Part shown: piece by piece, positions 19,701 through 27,912 of the stretch | How the letters are laid out: every line of letters starts with the position of its first letter | Numbering within the stretch: the stretch's first letter is position 1 | Assembly: GCF_016595505.1 (NCBI RefSeq) | Contig: NZ_JAENIL010000020.1 | Coordinates: forward strand, 58,604 to 122,603 | Direction: 5' to 3' | From: Pelagicoccus mobilis | GTDB taxonomy: Bacteria; Verrucomicrobiota; Verrucomicrobiia; Opitutales; Opitutaceae | DNA length: 64,000 nucleotides | Position numbers and translations under genes: made by a program | Notes under the pieces: generated by a model | The model's input: only the letters and a program-made list of their open reading frames with translations | Told to the model about the DNA's origin: nothing | Database searches by the model: none

Positions 19701-19790
19701 AATGAATTTCCAATTTTTATCAAACGACAAGCGGTCTGCATACGCGCAAACGGCCAACATCGCTAAGACTGCGATAAACCCGATTTTCAT
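16746..19790 (-). CDS. Secreted glycoside hydrolase family 2 enzyme (beta-galactosidase-like)
   Basis: Exo-acting beta-glycosidase, probably periplasmic or extracellular. The signal peptide is residues 1-18 (FIAVLAMLAVCAYA). Domains: sugar-binding sandwich (GIGWYRKTIEVPAEW, FDGVCMNSTVWANGKKLG), immunoglobulin-like domain, TIM barrel (RGVCNHQDAGPLGAAVP, SIRTAHNPMTPEFYDYCDEL), then C-terminal beta domains. These include one like the chitobiase C-terminal fold (KVFYTLDGSEPSKQSTRYNG) and a last domain resembling CBM6/35 (GANRIRLEPLSGEG). The acid/base is E408 (WSVGNETKG) and the nucleophile candidate is E469 (FIGTENTHT). 1014 residues, long because of the added modules. A good purine-rich ribosome-binding site (GGGAGGAAGAGGGAG) precedes the ATG. 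It follows the receptor gene by 91 bp, with a hairpin between. Specificity could be galactoside, glucuronide or another GH2 substrate. Confidence 0.88.
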   Translation of the reverse strand: MKIGFIAVLAMLAVCAYADRLSFDKNWKFIQEDVAGAEAIAYVDDAWRSLSVPHDWSIEGEYDASNPMADACGYLPAGIGWYRKTIEVPAEWKGRHVEIAFDGVCMNSTVWANGKKLGHRPYGWISFAYDISEIVDESDTITFAVRVDNDKQPSARWYTGSGIYAHTWIDVKDKVHVARDGVYIRSEGDKVFVDAEIRNTTGEQRKLAIDVSILDPEGKEVVRERRKARVSANEVSVVDFDFQVSNPLRWDTHSPHLYKAIVEVVSGQKKLDTVTTRFGIRDIEWKVDTGFWLNGRNVKLRGVCNHQDAGPLGAAVPDKIVKFRIEQLKAMGVNSIRTAHNPMTPEFYDYCDELGILVMDEIFDGWHQKAEHDYGAHAFDEWWERDLTDWMRRDRNHPSIVIWSVGNETKGEDSAKALVKLCHELDPTRPVTSGHSAHEVMDVYGANGASEQNGFFENLVTHQPFIGTENTHTFQVRGYYRSKTWYRNGYPSTRHNPHYYPDYTEEEIFTYDWIDEADRAHPKHIFFSSYDNSMVRLTSGHNIEKLRDIPNFSGTYRWCGHDYLGEAKYHGGWPFKAFSGGAIDLSNFEKDLYYLYQSQWTEAPMVHILPHWTHPSMKTGTKVPVQVYSTCEEVELFFNGRSLGKQKPGITWDKMACQWMVGWEPGEIKAVGYNQGRAVANEVVRTAGAPAQLDLSIDGEPLSPEGEDIVQVRVSTQDKQGEFYPYGENRSWFHVIGPARIRALGNGSPVDTEKHQGVDNRIAFYGLTRAFVQATGEEGNIALLTSSILGEKKLVYSQQVSIDTKLLTLRGNAPEAKIKVFYTLDGSEPSKQSTRYNGSFEVVPGTTVKALVVLNGEAVQTLEERFAMDEGFVWKSSVAAADVLAGEQAERATFEGAKVVGKGKGQIFRGDGYIQFVDDPNQSVEWYYENDGDSGRAKLAIRYGGIVEGEKGHRVRVIINGEVVEESLLLSNSDHPGRKWSMVKVPMQIERGANRIRLEPLSGEGLCLDEIVIR

Positions 19791-19828
19791 AAAATCTGCT
19801 CCCTCTTCCTCCCTTATACAAACAAGTA

Positions 19829-19856
19829 GCTGATCCCCGAAAAACAGGGGATCAGC
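19829..19856 (-). terminator. Hairpin between receptor and GH2 genes (partial terminator or processing site)
   Basis: A perfect 10-bp stem GCTGATCCCC (19829-19838) / GGGGATCAGC (19847-19856) with an 8-nt loop lies 25 bp after the receptor stop. On the minus strand it is followed by only a weak T-rich stretch. It may reduce read-through from the receptor into the GH2 gene or stabilise the receptor mRNA, rather than stop transcription fully. Confidence 0.55.
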
Positions 19857-19881
19857 AGTGATAAATGGCTTCGTCTAACTA

Positions 19882-22800
19882 CTAGAAGTCGAAGGTGCTT
19901 GTGAGGAAGTACTCCGTCGGTGAGGGAGCTCGCACACGAGCCACAGTGTAGTCATCGACTGTTCCGCCCAATGGACGTCCTTGTAGCTGAAGCGGAATGA
20001 AATTGTCGTCTGCAAATGCGTTGCGAACGTTGAACTGCAGTCTCCAGCTTCCGTACTTTTGGAAGAACGGCATCCGGTAGCTAGTGAACAAGTCGATCGT
20101 GGAAATCTCATCTCCCATGATTGGGCGACTCACGTCTCCAATGATTTGGCCATTTTCATCCAACATGTAAGGATAGCCGAGCGACCCAGCATCTTGCCAA
20201 CGATAGGATCCGCCAATTGACAGTCCCTTGAAACGGCCATCCGAGAAACGGTAGTTGGTCACGAGATTGAAACGCCACTTACGTTGTTCCGTGGATACAG
20301 CTCCCTCTTGGGATTTGTCCGTACGTTGCGATATGAGGTCCACGGCAAACTCGTCCACCTGCGTCGTCTCTACTGGAGTTAAGTTGTCTTCAGAACCATC
20401 CTCACCCACAGAACCTTGCAAGAATCGTTGTCCTTCAACATCGAGGAAGTATCCGCCGCTGTTGAAACCACGGCTTGCGGGGAGATCGCCAATGGTGATC
20501 CACTCGTATCCTTCGATTGGAACATCGAGGTAGTTTTCCATGAAGGCTTGACCGGAATTCTCGAACCACGGGTTGATGTTATTCCTGACTGTTTCCTGTT
20601 TCGCGAGGCTCGCAGAGACTCTCCAATTCTTGGTTGGGTTATAGGTGATCTCAATTTCCTCACCCTTCGCGACACGGTCTACCGTATCTGTAACGGGGGC
20701 ATTGGTGAAAGTGAACCCGATCCGGTCACCATTCGCATTTGTCTCGTAGTTGAGCGAATTTCCAGCGACAAGCTTCTCAGGGAGCGAATTCAACACGGTG
20801 TCACCAACTGCCTTGTGGAAGGCTTGCCACACGGCGTCCTCTTCACTGTCAAAGTTCTCGTATCGGCTATTCGCATACCTGAAGAGATTGAACGTATCGA
20901 TACGGCTCGAACTGCTCGCTCCTACAAGCGAAGTTTCGTAACGGTTGAAACGAATGTGCAGCTTGTCCTCGAACAGCCTGAGCGAGATCCCTTCTTCAGA
21001 CGTTTCGCCGGCAGGATTCGGGATGCTATCGAGACGCCAGTTTTCGCGACTCAGAAGCTGGAAGTTCGACGAATCCGCGTAGTGGAAAGACAAGCCAATG
21101 CTGTCTGGAAGTCCCCAGTCTTGCGGCCAGTGAACAACGCCGCTGAAGCTCGTACGATCATCGCTTCCTCCGTTGATGTCCGGAGCTTGATCTTCCAACT
21201 CGTCGATCAAAACGATTCCGGTATCCGGATCCAAAGCTACCTTGTTAAAGTTTCGTTCGATTACGTCATCCTGACGGTAGCCAAACGTAGTTACAACGTG
21301 GTTACCAAGGAACTTACTCTGTAGGACAAAGGCCTCCGAATCAGTATCATTGTAGAGACGTTGCGGATTGTCTCCGAGTGCCTCAACCAGAGTCGCAGAG
21401 CGCGTCACGATCTGTCCGTTGGTCACGATGTCGCCCTTGGTGTTGTTTTTGGTTGGGTCGCTCGCAGAAGCACCTGGATCAAAGTACTTAAGCTGTACCG
21501 TTTCGCCTGGACGCCAGAGGTTCAGGTCATGGCTTGCTCCAGTCAGCGCAACGTCCGACATAGAACGTGCCCCGAGAATTGAAGGTCCAACATAGACGAT
21601 CGGATGATTGTTCGCGCCCTTGGGTCCAATCTGAGGCTTCAACAATACGCGCTGCGTATCCGTGTCCTGGAAGTATAGCCCTTTCGAGTATCGGAATTCC
21701 TCTGACTCGAAGCGGTCAACCAAACCAGAGAGCGTGTGCGCGCCTAGGAAACGACCGATACCGCTGTCGAATTGTTCGCCAAAGTCATGGCTAACGAAAC
21801 CAGTGAAACGCTTCGTTTCGACCTTCTCCGTTCTTCCGCTAAATCCGCCTTCCGCATGAACGAACGGACGGCCAAAGTTCGGATTCGCATCACCGTTCGG
21901 GAGCAAGGTGTTTATATCCACCCAAATTGAAGCGTTTCTGTGCTGGATCGGCGCAAAGGCTTCAACCATGTAGTGCTGCTTGTTGTACGAGAGTTCGAAC
22001 CCAAGCTTCCCATCGAGGAAAGTCTGCTCTAGCGCGAACGTCGCCGCATCGAACTCAGTGTCTTGGAATGAGGAGCCACCACTTAGCAAATTCTTGCTGA
22101 AGTCGAACATATCGTAATTGAGAAGCCCCTGCTTCTTTCGACCGGTGTTCGCCATGTGCGGGAGGAAGTCGGACAAGTTTCTGACGGCTACGAAATTCTT
22201 AACCTCATCCTTGCCATCGCCGAGGAGCGACAAGGCATCCCCAGCCACATTGTGGTTCTTGTTCGGTTGTCCAATGAATCCCACAGGGTCGAAGCCTGTC
22301 GCATTTGGATCGGAAACAACCAAAATGCCTTCATTGAAGATTCGAGCGTTAGCGATCTTCTGAGTGGTCGAATCCGTGAAAGCTGGATACAGAGAAGTGT
22401 CCAACTGGACGAGCGGTTGCCTTCCCGAAGTCAAAAGCCCCTTCTTGAAGCCGTAGGTCTCCGGATCTGCGATGAACGAGCCATCGTAAGATCGCTGGAT
22501 ATAGGTATGAAACTGGTTTTCCGTGATCTGGTCAGGAGTCAGTTCGACTCCGTCCACGAACAATCCAGTCCCGCCTTCCAGGCCAATGCCGGAAGAAATT
22601 CGCTGATCGATTATCGGTTGATCATTCGCGAACCAAGCGGAGATGTTCTCAATCGGACTGATCGTGTCCGGGCGACGTGAATCTATGTCACCATCTTCGA
22701 AATCCGCACGGAACGTCGTGTGCTTGAGCGGCTTGAACTTGATCGCGGCATACTTGCGAGTCGTGTCCGAGTAAGTGGGCTTCTGACGGTATTCCTTCTG

Positions 22801-23508
22801 GTCCTCAAGCAGAGCAAACTTTACTGCCAACTTGTCCTCGATAAGCACCCGGTTCACCGAAAGCGAACCGCGGACCGATCCCTCGCCATCCAGTCTCAAC
22901 ACAAACTTTCCCGCATCGCTGAAGGTCGCTTGGTCCAAGTTGTTGTTGATGATCCCAGATGGGCTACCCAATCCAAAAAGCGTAGCGTTCGACCCTCTGT
23001 TGATGTCGATTCGCGAGGTGTTGTAGCGGTCGAACGGGATCGACGTTTTGAAATAGCTGCGGGTCAAATCCGCTCTACCCAGACCACGAACACGTGTGGC
23101 AAGCTGGGGCTCCGCTCTGAGGCCGGCGGTCAAAACAGCAGCATGACCTCCATTGTCGGCCATCTCCTCAAATCCCGAGAAATTCCCTGAGATGCCACCA
23201 ACTTCAGTGTTGGTAGTATGGGTCAGAAGGTCCTCCATACTGACCGCTCCGATATCATCGAGGAAGTCTTCCGTGACGACCTGCACACTCGTGCCGATGT
23301 CCTTCAGCTGAGACTTGATGCGCGTGCCAGCTAGAGTGTTGGTCGCTCGGTAGCCTTCGTCCTCGGATCCTTCAACCGTGAACGGACTAAGTTCAAAAAT
23401 CTCATCTTCCTGTTCGTCGGCTTGCTGACCGTGTAGGGGCAGGTAGCAAGATGCGGTAAATCCAACCGCGATGGCGGAAACGCCAATCTGAGTTTTGTGT
23501 AGTTTCAT
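19882..23508 (-). CDS. TonB-dependent receptor (SusC-like role, no STN domain)
   Basis: Outer-membrane importer for oligosaccharides. 1208 residues. The signal peptide is 1-28 (IGVSAIAVGFTASCYLPLHG). The TonB-box region is DEIFELSPFTVEG. The plug starts at GYRATNTLAGTRIKSQLKDI and continues through DFLDDIGAVSMEDLLTHTTN, FKTSIPFDRYNTSRIDINRG and NATLFGLGSPSGIINNNLDQ. A long barrel ends with NVRNAFADDNFIPL and a terminal FLTSTFDF. It shares the FELSPF region and plug pattern with the receptor at 2179-5979 but lacks the STN domain, so it is a transport-only receptor. No SusD-like lipoprotein is encoded beside it. It opens the run receptor - GH2 - HTCS - propeller - sulfatase - propeller, so it is probably controlled by the HTCS. 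The leader contains a TTTAGGG/CCCTAAA hairpin. Confidence 0.93.
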   Translation of the reverse strand: MKLHKTQIGVSAIAVGFTASCYLPLHGQQADEQEDEIFELSPFTVEGSEDEGYRATNTLAGTRIKSQLKDIGTSVQVVTEDFLDDIGAVSMEDLLTHTTNTEVGGISGNFSGFEEMADNGGHAAVLTAGLRAEPQLATRVRGLGRADLTRSYFKTSIPFDRYNTSRIDINRGSNATLFGLGSPSGIINNNLDQATFSDAGKFVLRLDGEGSVRGSLSVNRVLIEDKLAVKFALLEDQKEYRQKPTYSDTTRKYAAIKFKPLKHTTFRADFEDGDIDSRRPDTISPIENISAWFANDQPIIDQRISSGIGLEGGTGLFVDGVELTPDQITENQFHTYIQRSYDGSFIADPETYGFKKGLLTSGRQPLVQLDTSLYPAFTDSTTQKIANARIFNEGILVVSDPNATGFDPVGFIGQPNKNHNVAGDALSLLGDGKDEVKNFVAVRNLSDFLPHMANTGRKKQGLLNYDMFDFSKNLLSGGSSFQDTEFDAATFALEQTFLDGKLGFELSYNKQHYMVEAFAPIQHRNASIWVDINTLLPNGDANPNFGRPFVHAEGGFSGRTEKVETKRFTGFVSHDFGEQFDSGIGRFLGAHTLSGLVDRFESEEFRYSKGLYFQDTDTQRVLLKPQIGPKGANNHPIVYVGPSILGARSMSDVALTGASHDLNLWRPGETVQLKYFDPGASASDPTKNNTKGDIVTNGQIVTRSATLVEALGDNPQRLYNDTDSEAFVLQSKFLGNHVVTTFGYRQDDVIERNFNKVALDPDTGIVLIDELEDQAPDINGGSDDRTSFSGVVHWPQDWGLPDSIGLSFHYADSSNFQLLSRENWRLDSIPNPAGETSEEGISLRLFEDKLHIRFNRYETSLVGASSSSRIDTFNLFRYANSRYENFDSEEDAVWQAFHKAVGDTVLNSLPEKLVAGNSLNYETNANGDRIGFTFTNAPVTDTVDRVAKGEEIEITYNPTKNWRVSASLAKQETVRNNINPWFENSGQAFMENYLDVPIEGYEWITIGDLPASRGFNSGGYFLDVEGQRFLQGSVGEDGSEDNLTPVETTQVDEFAVDLISQRTDKSQEGAVSTEQRKWRFNLVTNYRFSDGRFKGLSIGGSYRWQDAGSLGYPYMLDENGQIIGDVSRPIMGDEISTIDLFTSYRMPFFQKYGSWRLQFNVRNAFADDNFIPLQLQGRPLGGTVDDYTVARVRAPSPTEYFLTSTFDF

Positions 23509-23511
23509 ATC

Positions 23512-23540
23512 TTTAGGGTTCTTGGATACGAGCCCCTAAA
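23512..23540 (-). promoter_or_regulatory. Leader hairpin directly upstream of the second receptor gene
   Basis: On the sense strand TTTAGGG (from fwd 23540-23534) can pair with CCCTAAA (from fwd 23518-23512), with a 15-nt loop, and the hairpin ends three bases before the ATG at 23508. The outer word TTTTAGGGG recurs upstream of the other receptor. Nothing like a Shine-Dalgarno is seen. A role in translation control or as a regulator site is inference. The rest of the 265-bp gap to the next gene also holds CCATCT-CAAA-AGATGG (23659-23674), a possible operator. Confidence 0.35.
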
Positions 23541-23772
23541 AACGAATCCGACCGGTAGATTGTCAGTTCACAGCACCGTACTTTGTTGGGGCAAACTACG
23601 ACACGATAGGGGCAGTCCCAACACTATGACACAGCCCCCTCAAAATCGGGTAGACCCGCCATCTCAAAAGATGGACCATACGTCTAAACCGACACTATTC
23701 TACTGATTCAAAGACACTTACAAAACGAGAAACAGCCGCAATCAGCTGACTATCTCAACGCCTGCGACAGTG

Positions 23773-25674
23773 CTAAAACTCACTTTCGAGCTCTACAGAA
23801 CGCCCCTCGGCGATCGCGGCATGAGCCGCTTCCACCACCTCAACCACGTGAGCAGCCTGCTCGCCAGTCGTCGGATGAGCCCCTCCTTCACGGAGGGCTT
23901 TCCAAAGGCCATAGACGCCCGCCGACCAGTCGCAGTACCACGCTCCTTCACCAATCGGTAGCGAGTCTAGCTTCACCGTTTTGAAGCCTTCTCCATTTTT
24001 GCCGAGCTCGATCGGAGCGGTCGCAGCGAACCAGTTCGATTTGAGAGCCCCATCATCACCATGGATCTCGTAGGCAGGATTGGAGCCTTCCACCAACCCA
24101 ACGTAAAAACTCGCCGTCAGTCGCGCCCGGAACCCACTGCGGAATTCCAGAACCAACGACATCCAATCCTCCCGTTCTAACTCAAACGCTTTACCATCCT
24201 TGTCTCTCCGTTCAGGCAGGAGTTTTGCCCCATCCGCCAAAACCGACTTCACCGGCCCAAACCATTTCGTCAGAAGCGTGATTGGATAGACTCCCACATC
24301 CGCCAGAGCTCCAACCTTATAAAAACCAGCCGGTGCCGGATGCCAGCCCTCGATACGGCCCCAGTCCACATTCACGTACGCCAGCTTGGGCTTCCCGATC
24401 GCACCTTCCTCGATGAGTCGCTTCGCCGTTTGCTGCGACTCACCCAGCCAAGTCGCAGGAGCGCAACTCAGACGTAGCCCCTTTTCCTTCGCCAACTCCA
24501 CAAGCTGCTTCGCTTCCACATAGGTCGGAGCGAGCGGCTTCTCCGAATGGACTTGCTTACCTGCCTCCAAACACTTGCTCACTACCTCGAAGTGAGCCGC
24601 CTGAATCGTTAGGTTGATCACAGCTTCCACCGCATCATCAGCAAGCACCTCATCGAGCGTTTCGTAGGCCTTTCCACCGAAAGTCCCCACCCATTCCTCT
24701 GCACGTGCCGTGTCCAAATCCTGAGCTCCGAGAACCACGATTTCCGGACGCTTCGCCAAGGCCTCGCCATAGGCGTTCGCAATGTTGCCACACCCTACGA
24801 TCACTACCTTGAGGGGATTCTCCACCACCGGTTCGGCTTCCGTCCACCACTTTTCAGCCCTGGATAGTCCTTCTCTAATTTCGTCAGTTGGGTCGTACTT
24901 TTCAGGTTCGTGCTCCACGCCAATCGAGCCTCTAAAATCCCGCCGTCTCAACTCTTTCAATACAGCTTCGACAGGAACAATTCCCTCTCCCAGCAAACAA
25001 GTTTCGTGCCCCATATCGATGAACTCGTAGCCAGTCGGCTCTGAGCGCTTCGCCTTCACATCTTTGAGATGCACAGTGAAAATCCGGTCGTAGAGCTCCT
25101 TCAAACCTTCTAGCGCATCCCACTCACGCGTCCCGCACCAGCCGAGATCGAGAGCAATTCCCATCACATCCTCATCTCCCTCGCCCAATCGAGCTCGCAG
25201 GATCTCAATGCTCGTTTCGGTGTGGTTTTCGATCGCGTACCCAACGCCAAAAGAACGTAGAATCTCAACCGCTGCGGTTCGGTCAGAATTCACAAACTCG
25301 ATGTGCCCAGAGATATAGCGCATCCCCAATTCCTTACATACCCGGCAGGTCGCCTTTAGCTCCGCAGAGCTATCGCCTACCCAGGCCGCATAGCTTCGCG
25401 CCACCATTCCCTTCTCCTGCAGCAGGCGTTTCGCCGTTTCCACATGCTCCAAGGTAGCCCAGCTGAAATGCAAATGAGCTGCCCAAAGATCGATCGCTGA
25501 AAAGCCGAGCATCTTCACCTTCTCCAACATCGCCCCAAATCGCTCTTCGTAAGTCTCAATCGGGCGATAATACTCGTTTGTCGCATTATCGCCCTGCATC
25601 CACCCATCGGTCATGTGGTAGTCCAAGGTTTCAGCGACAAGATTAGCAGTGATGAAGGAAAAACGAGAACTCAT
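23773..25674 (-). CDS. Fusion of sugar isomerase/epimerase-type TIM barrel and Gfo/Idh/MocA dehydrogenase
   Basis: Cytoplasmic two-domain sugar-converting enzyme; no signal peptide. Start chosen at ATG 25674 (MSSRFSFITANLV); 633 residues. Residues 1-275 are a xylose-isomerase-like (AP endonuclease 2) barrel: AIDLWAAHLHFSWATLEHVE, YISGHIEF, YAIENHTETS, IALDLGWCG, TVHLKD, GSIGVEHEPE, with the His, Glu and Asp residues expected for a divalent metal site. Residues from about 287 are an NAD(P)-dependent oxidoreductase: the Rossmann motif VVIVGCGNIANAYG, the conserved HSEKPLAPT (EKP triad) and GALADVGVYPITLL. The two activities are usually separate genes; fusion suggests successive steps, such as oxidation of a sugar followed by isomerisation or epimerisation of the product. 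It lies upstream of the receptor on the same strand, 265 bp away. Substrate unknown. Confidence 0.88.
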   Translation of the reverse strand: MSSRFSFITANLVAETLDYHMTDGWMQGDNATNEYYRPIETYEERFGAMLEKVKMLGFSAIDLWAAHLHFSWATLEHVETAKRLLQEKGMVARSYAAWVGDSSAELKATCRVCKELGMRYISGHIEFVNSDRTAAVEILRSFGVGYAIENHTETSIEILRARLGEGDEDVMGIALDLGWCGTREWDALEGLKELYDRIFTVHLKDVKAKRSEPTGYEFIDMGHETCLLGEGIVPVEAVLKELRRRDFRGSIGVEHEPEKYDPTDEIREGLSRAEKWWTEAEPVVENPLKVVIVGCGNIANAYGEALAKRPEIVVLGAQDLDTARAEEWVGTFGGKAYETLDEVLADDAVEAVINLTIQAAHFEVVSKCLEAGKQVHSEKPLAPTYVEAKQLVELAKEKGLRLSCAPATWLGESQQTAKRLIEEGAIGKPKLAYVNVDWGRIEGWHPAPAGFYKVGALADVGVYPITLLTKWFGPVKSVLADGAKLLPERRDKDGKAFELEREDWMSLVLEFRSGFRARLTASFYVGLVEGSNPAYEIHGDDGALKSNWFAATAPIELGKNGEGFKTVKLDSLPIGEGAWYCDWSAGVYGLWKALREGGAHPTTGEQAAHVVEVVEAAHAAIAEGRSVELESEF

Positions 25675-25806
25675 ACCCTCAAACTGCACCCCACCTCGGA
25701 CATGTCCACGTTTCCGCTATTCTAATAAGTGAGCGCCAAACGACTGTCCCTTCAATAGCGATCCGATACGATGGTGAACGACTATCAAATCGTTCGGATC
25801 TCCCCT

Positions 25807-27912
25807 ATGAACGCACACGCTATTACAATCATCCCTTTAAAATCCGCTCTGAACTCCAGCTTCCTTGCCGTTCTGTTCTTCGCCCTGTTCGGACTCGAAG
25901 GGATTCTTTGCGCCAAAACTCCAGTCCCCGCCGGCGGCGTCTCTCTGCTTCAGGACAACCCACTCTCCCAATCAGGAATTTTCTGGCAAGGCAGCCACGA
26001 AGGCTCTCCGGTCGCCTCTTCTGAGTTAGTTCAAGTCGACCACCCAGACTTCAACCAAGCCCTGCGGGTAACCGTTTCAAATCCCGCTGGCCAATACTGG
26101 AATGGCGCCATTCAACTCTCCTCGAATCAAGCGGTCTCCCAAGGCGACACCCTTTTCATCCGCCTCTTCTTTCGCTCAATCGAATCGAAGGACGAGTCAG
26201 GCGTAGGCTTCGCAACCGTGTTTCCCCAAGGCCCGGCTCCTGATTACAACAAATACGTCACCCGCGAAGTCACCGCAGGAACAGACTGGGTCGAGTACCT
26301 CTTCCCATTTGAGATCAGCGAAGATCAACCCGCTGGCTCGCTCAGCCTACAAGTGGGTGCGGGAGCGGGAGCGAAGACCCAGATCTGGGAAGTAGGCGGT
26401 ATCGAATTTCTGAACTACCGCGATACCCAACAAGTCGCAGACCTGCCGATCTCTCGACCCACTTACGCAGGACGGGAACCCGATGCCGCATGGCGCACAG
26501 CAGCGGCCGAGCGAATCGAAAAGTACCGCAAAGGAGACTTCTCAATCCAGATTTTGGATACTGACGGTTCCCCTATCTCGAACGCGGACATAGAAGTCGA
26601 ATTCCAACGTCACGCCTACCACTTCGGATCTGTCATCGCAGCGGGAGAGCTCTTGGGTAACAGCCCGGACTCCGAGACCTACCGCGAGAAATTCCTCGAA
26701 CTGTTCAACCAAAGCGGTCCGGAAAACGATACGAAATGGGGCCCATGGGCAGGCGAATGGGAACCCGGTTTCAGCCAGCAGCAAACGCTCGAAGCGCTCA
26801 CATGGCTTAAGGAACGAGACATTTATTCTCGCGGACACGTGCTTGTTTGGCCATCGAAACGAAATCTCCCCAACCTGATGCAGAGCTACTTGCCCGAGGG
26901 AGATCCCGCCTCAGCCGATCCCGCAGCGAAGCAGGTCGTGCTCGACCACATTGACGATGCCACTAGCAAAACTCGCTTCCTGGTGGACGAGTGGGACGTA
27001 TTGAACGAGCCCTACGACAACCACTACCTCATGGACGCATTCGGCGACCAAGTGATGGTAGATTGGTTCAAGCAAGCTCGCGCAAATCTTCCCCGCCGAG
27101 GGCTCTACATCAATGATTACGGCATCATTTCAGCTGGCGGACGTGACTTCGCCCACCAGCAACATCTAGAGGATGTCATAGAATACCTTCTGTTAAACGA
27201 TGCCCCGGTTACCGGGATCGGCATGCAGGGACATTTCTCCTCATCCCCTACCTCAATCGAGCTCGTCTACAACATCTTCGAGCGTTTCCACAACGCGTTT
27301 CCAGACCTCGACATTCGAATTACCGAGCTCGATATCACGACCGACGACGAGGATATGCAGGCCGATTACACGCGAGATATTCTAACCATAGCATTCAGCC
27401 ACCCCGCAACCGTTGGCGTGCAAGTTTGGGGATTCTGGGAAGGTCGCCACTGGCGTCCCTCGGCTGCCATGTACACCCAAGACTGGCGCGAAAAGCCCAA
27501 CGCCACCATCTGGCGCCAGCTCACTCAGGAAACCTGGTGGAACGATTTTGCCGGAACCACTAACGCAAAGGGGCAATACAGTAACCGCGGCTTCTACGGC
27601 GACTATATCGCAACGATCCAAACCTCGGGTGATCCCATCGTACTCAACTTCACACTGGTCGCAGATGGTCCCAATCACATAGTCTATCAACTCGGAGATC
27701 TGAACAATGATTCCTTCGATCTCTCGACCAACGAGAACACAGCCACTATCGTTGAGAACGACGGCAACGAGCTTATCCTCGAGAAATCCACAGACCTCGA
27801 AAACTGGACACCAACATTCAAACTCAAGAACCACACCCCAGGAGCACAATACTCCTTCCCAATCGAGACGGACTCCCGGACCTTCTTTCGTCTGGTAGAC
27901 GAAACTCCTTGA
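25807..27912 (+). CDS. Secreted GH10 endo-xylanase with N-terminal beta-sandwich module
   Basis: Endo-beta-1,4-xylanase-type enzyme. The frame is open from 25771, but ATG 25807 (MNAHAITIIP), preceded by TCCCCT, gives a signal peptide ending near SSFLAVLFFALFGLEGILCA; 701 residues. Residues 40-200 form a carbohydrate-binding-like sandwich (QALRVTVSNPAGQYWNGAIQ). The GH10 barrel covers about 235-580: SRGHVLVWPS, acid/base E401 in DEWDVLNEP, GIGMQGHF, nucleophile E507 in RITELDIT, VQVWGFWEGRHWRP. Both catalytic Glu are present. The C-terminal segment (LILEKSTDLENWTP, TFFRLVDE) is a short beta motif often seen at the end of exported Verrucomicrobiota proteins. Its stop overlaps the start of the next gene (TTGA). 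A second GH10 with the same layout is at 51226-53070. Confidence 0.92.
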   Translation: MNAHAITIIPLKSALNSSFLAVLFFALFGLEGILCAKTPVPAGGVSLLQDNPLSQSGIFWQGSHEGSPVASSELVQVDHPDFNQALRVTVSNPAGQYWNGAIQLSSNQAVSQGDTLFIRLFFRSIESKDESGVGFATVFPQGPAPDYNKYVTREVTAGTDWVEYLFPFEISEDQPAGSLSLQVGAGAGAKTQIWEVGGIEFLNYRDTQQVADLPISRPTYAGREPDAAWRTAAAERIEKYRKGDFSIQILDTDGSPISNADIEVEFQRHAYHFGSVIAAGELLGNSPDSETYREKFLELFNQSGPENDTKWGPWAGEWEPGFSQQQTLEALTWLKERDIYSRGHVLVWPSKRNLPNLMQSYLPEGDPASADPAAKQVVLDHIDDATSKTRFLVDEWDVLNEPYDNHYLMDAFGDQVMVDWFKQARANLPRRGLYINDYGIISAGGRDFAHQQHLEDVIEYLLLNDAPVTGIGMQGHFSSSPTSIELVYNIFERFHNAFPDLDIRITELDITTDDEDMQADYTRDILTIAFSHPATVGVQVWGFWEGRHWRPSAAMYTQDWREKPNATIWRQLTQETWWNDFAGTTNAKGQYSNRGFYGDYIATIQTSGDPIVLNFTLVADGPNHIVYQLGDLNNDSFDLSTNENTATIVENDGNELILEKSTDLENWTPTFKLKNHTPGAQYSFPIETDSRTFFRLVDETP

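Noticed and set aside
19829..19856. Strong Rho-independent terminator after the second receptor
   Set aside because: The stem is perfect but the following minus-strand sequence lacks a proper T-run, so it is annotated only as a possible partial terminator.
20416..21324. 302-codon plus-strand open frame
   Set aside because: Antisense to the second TonB receptor, whose domains are clear; no independent protein features.
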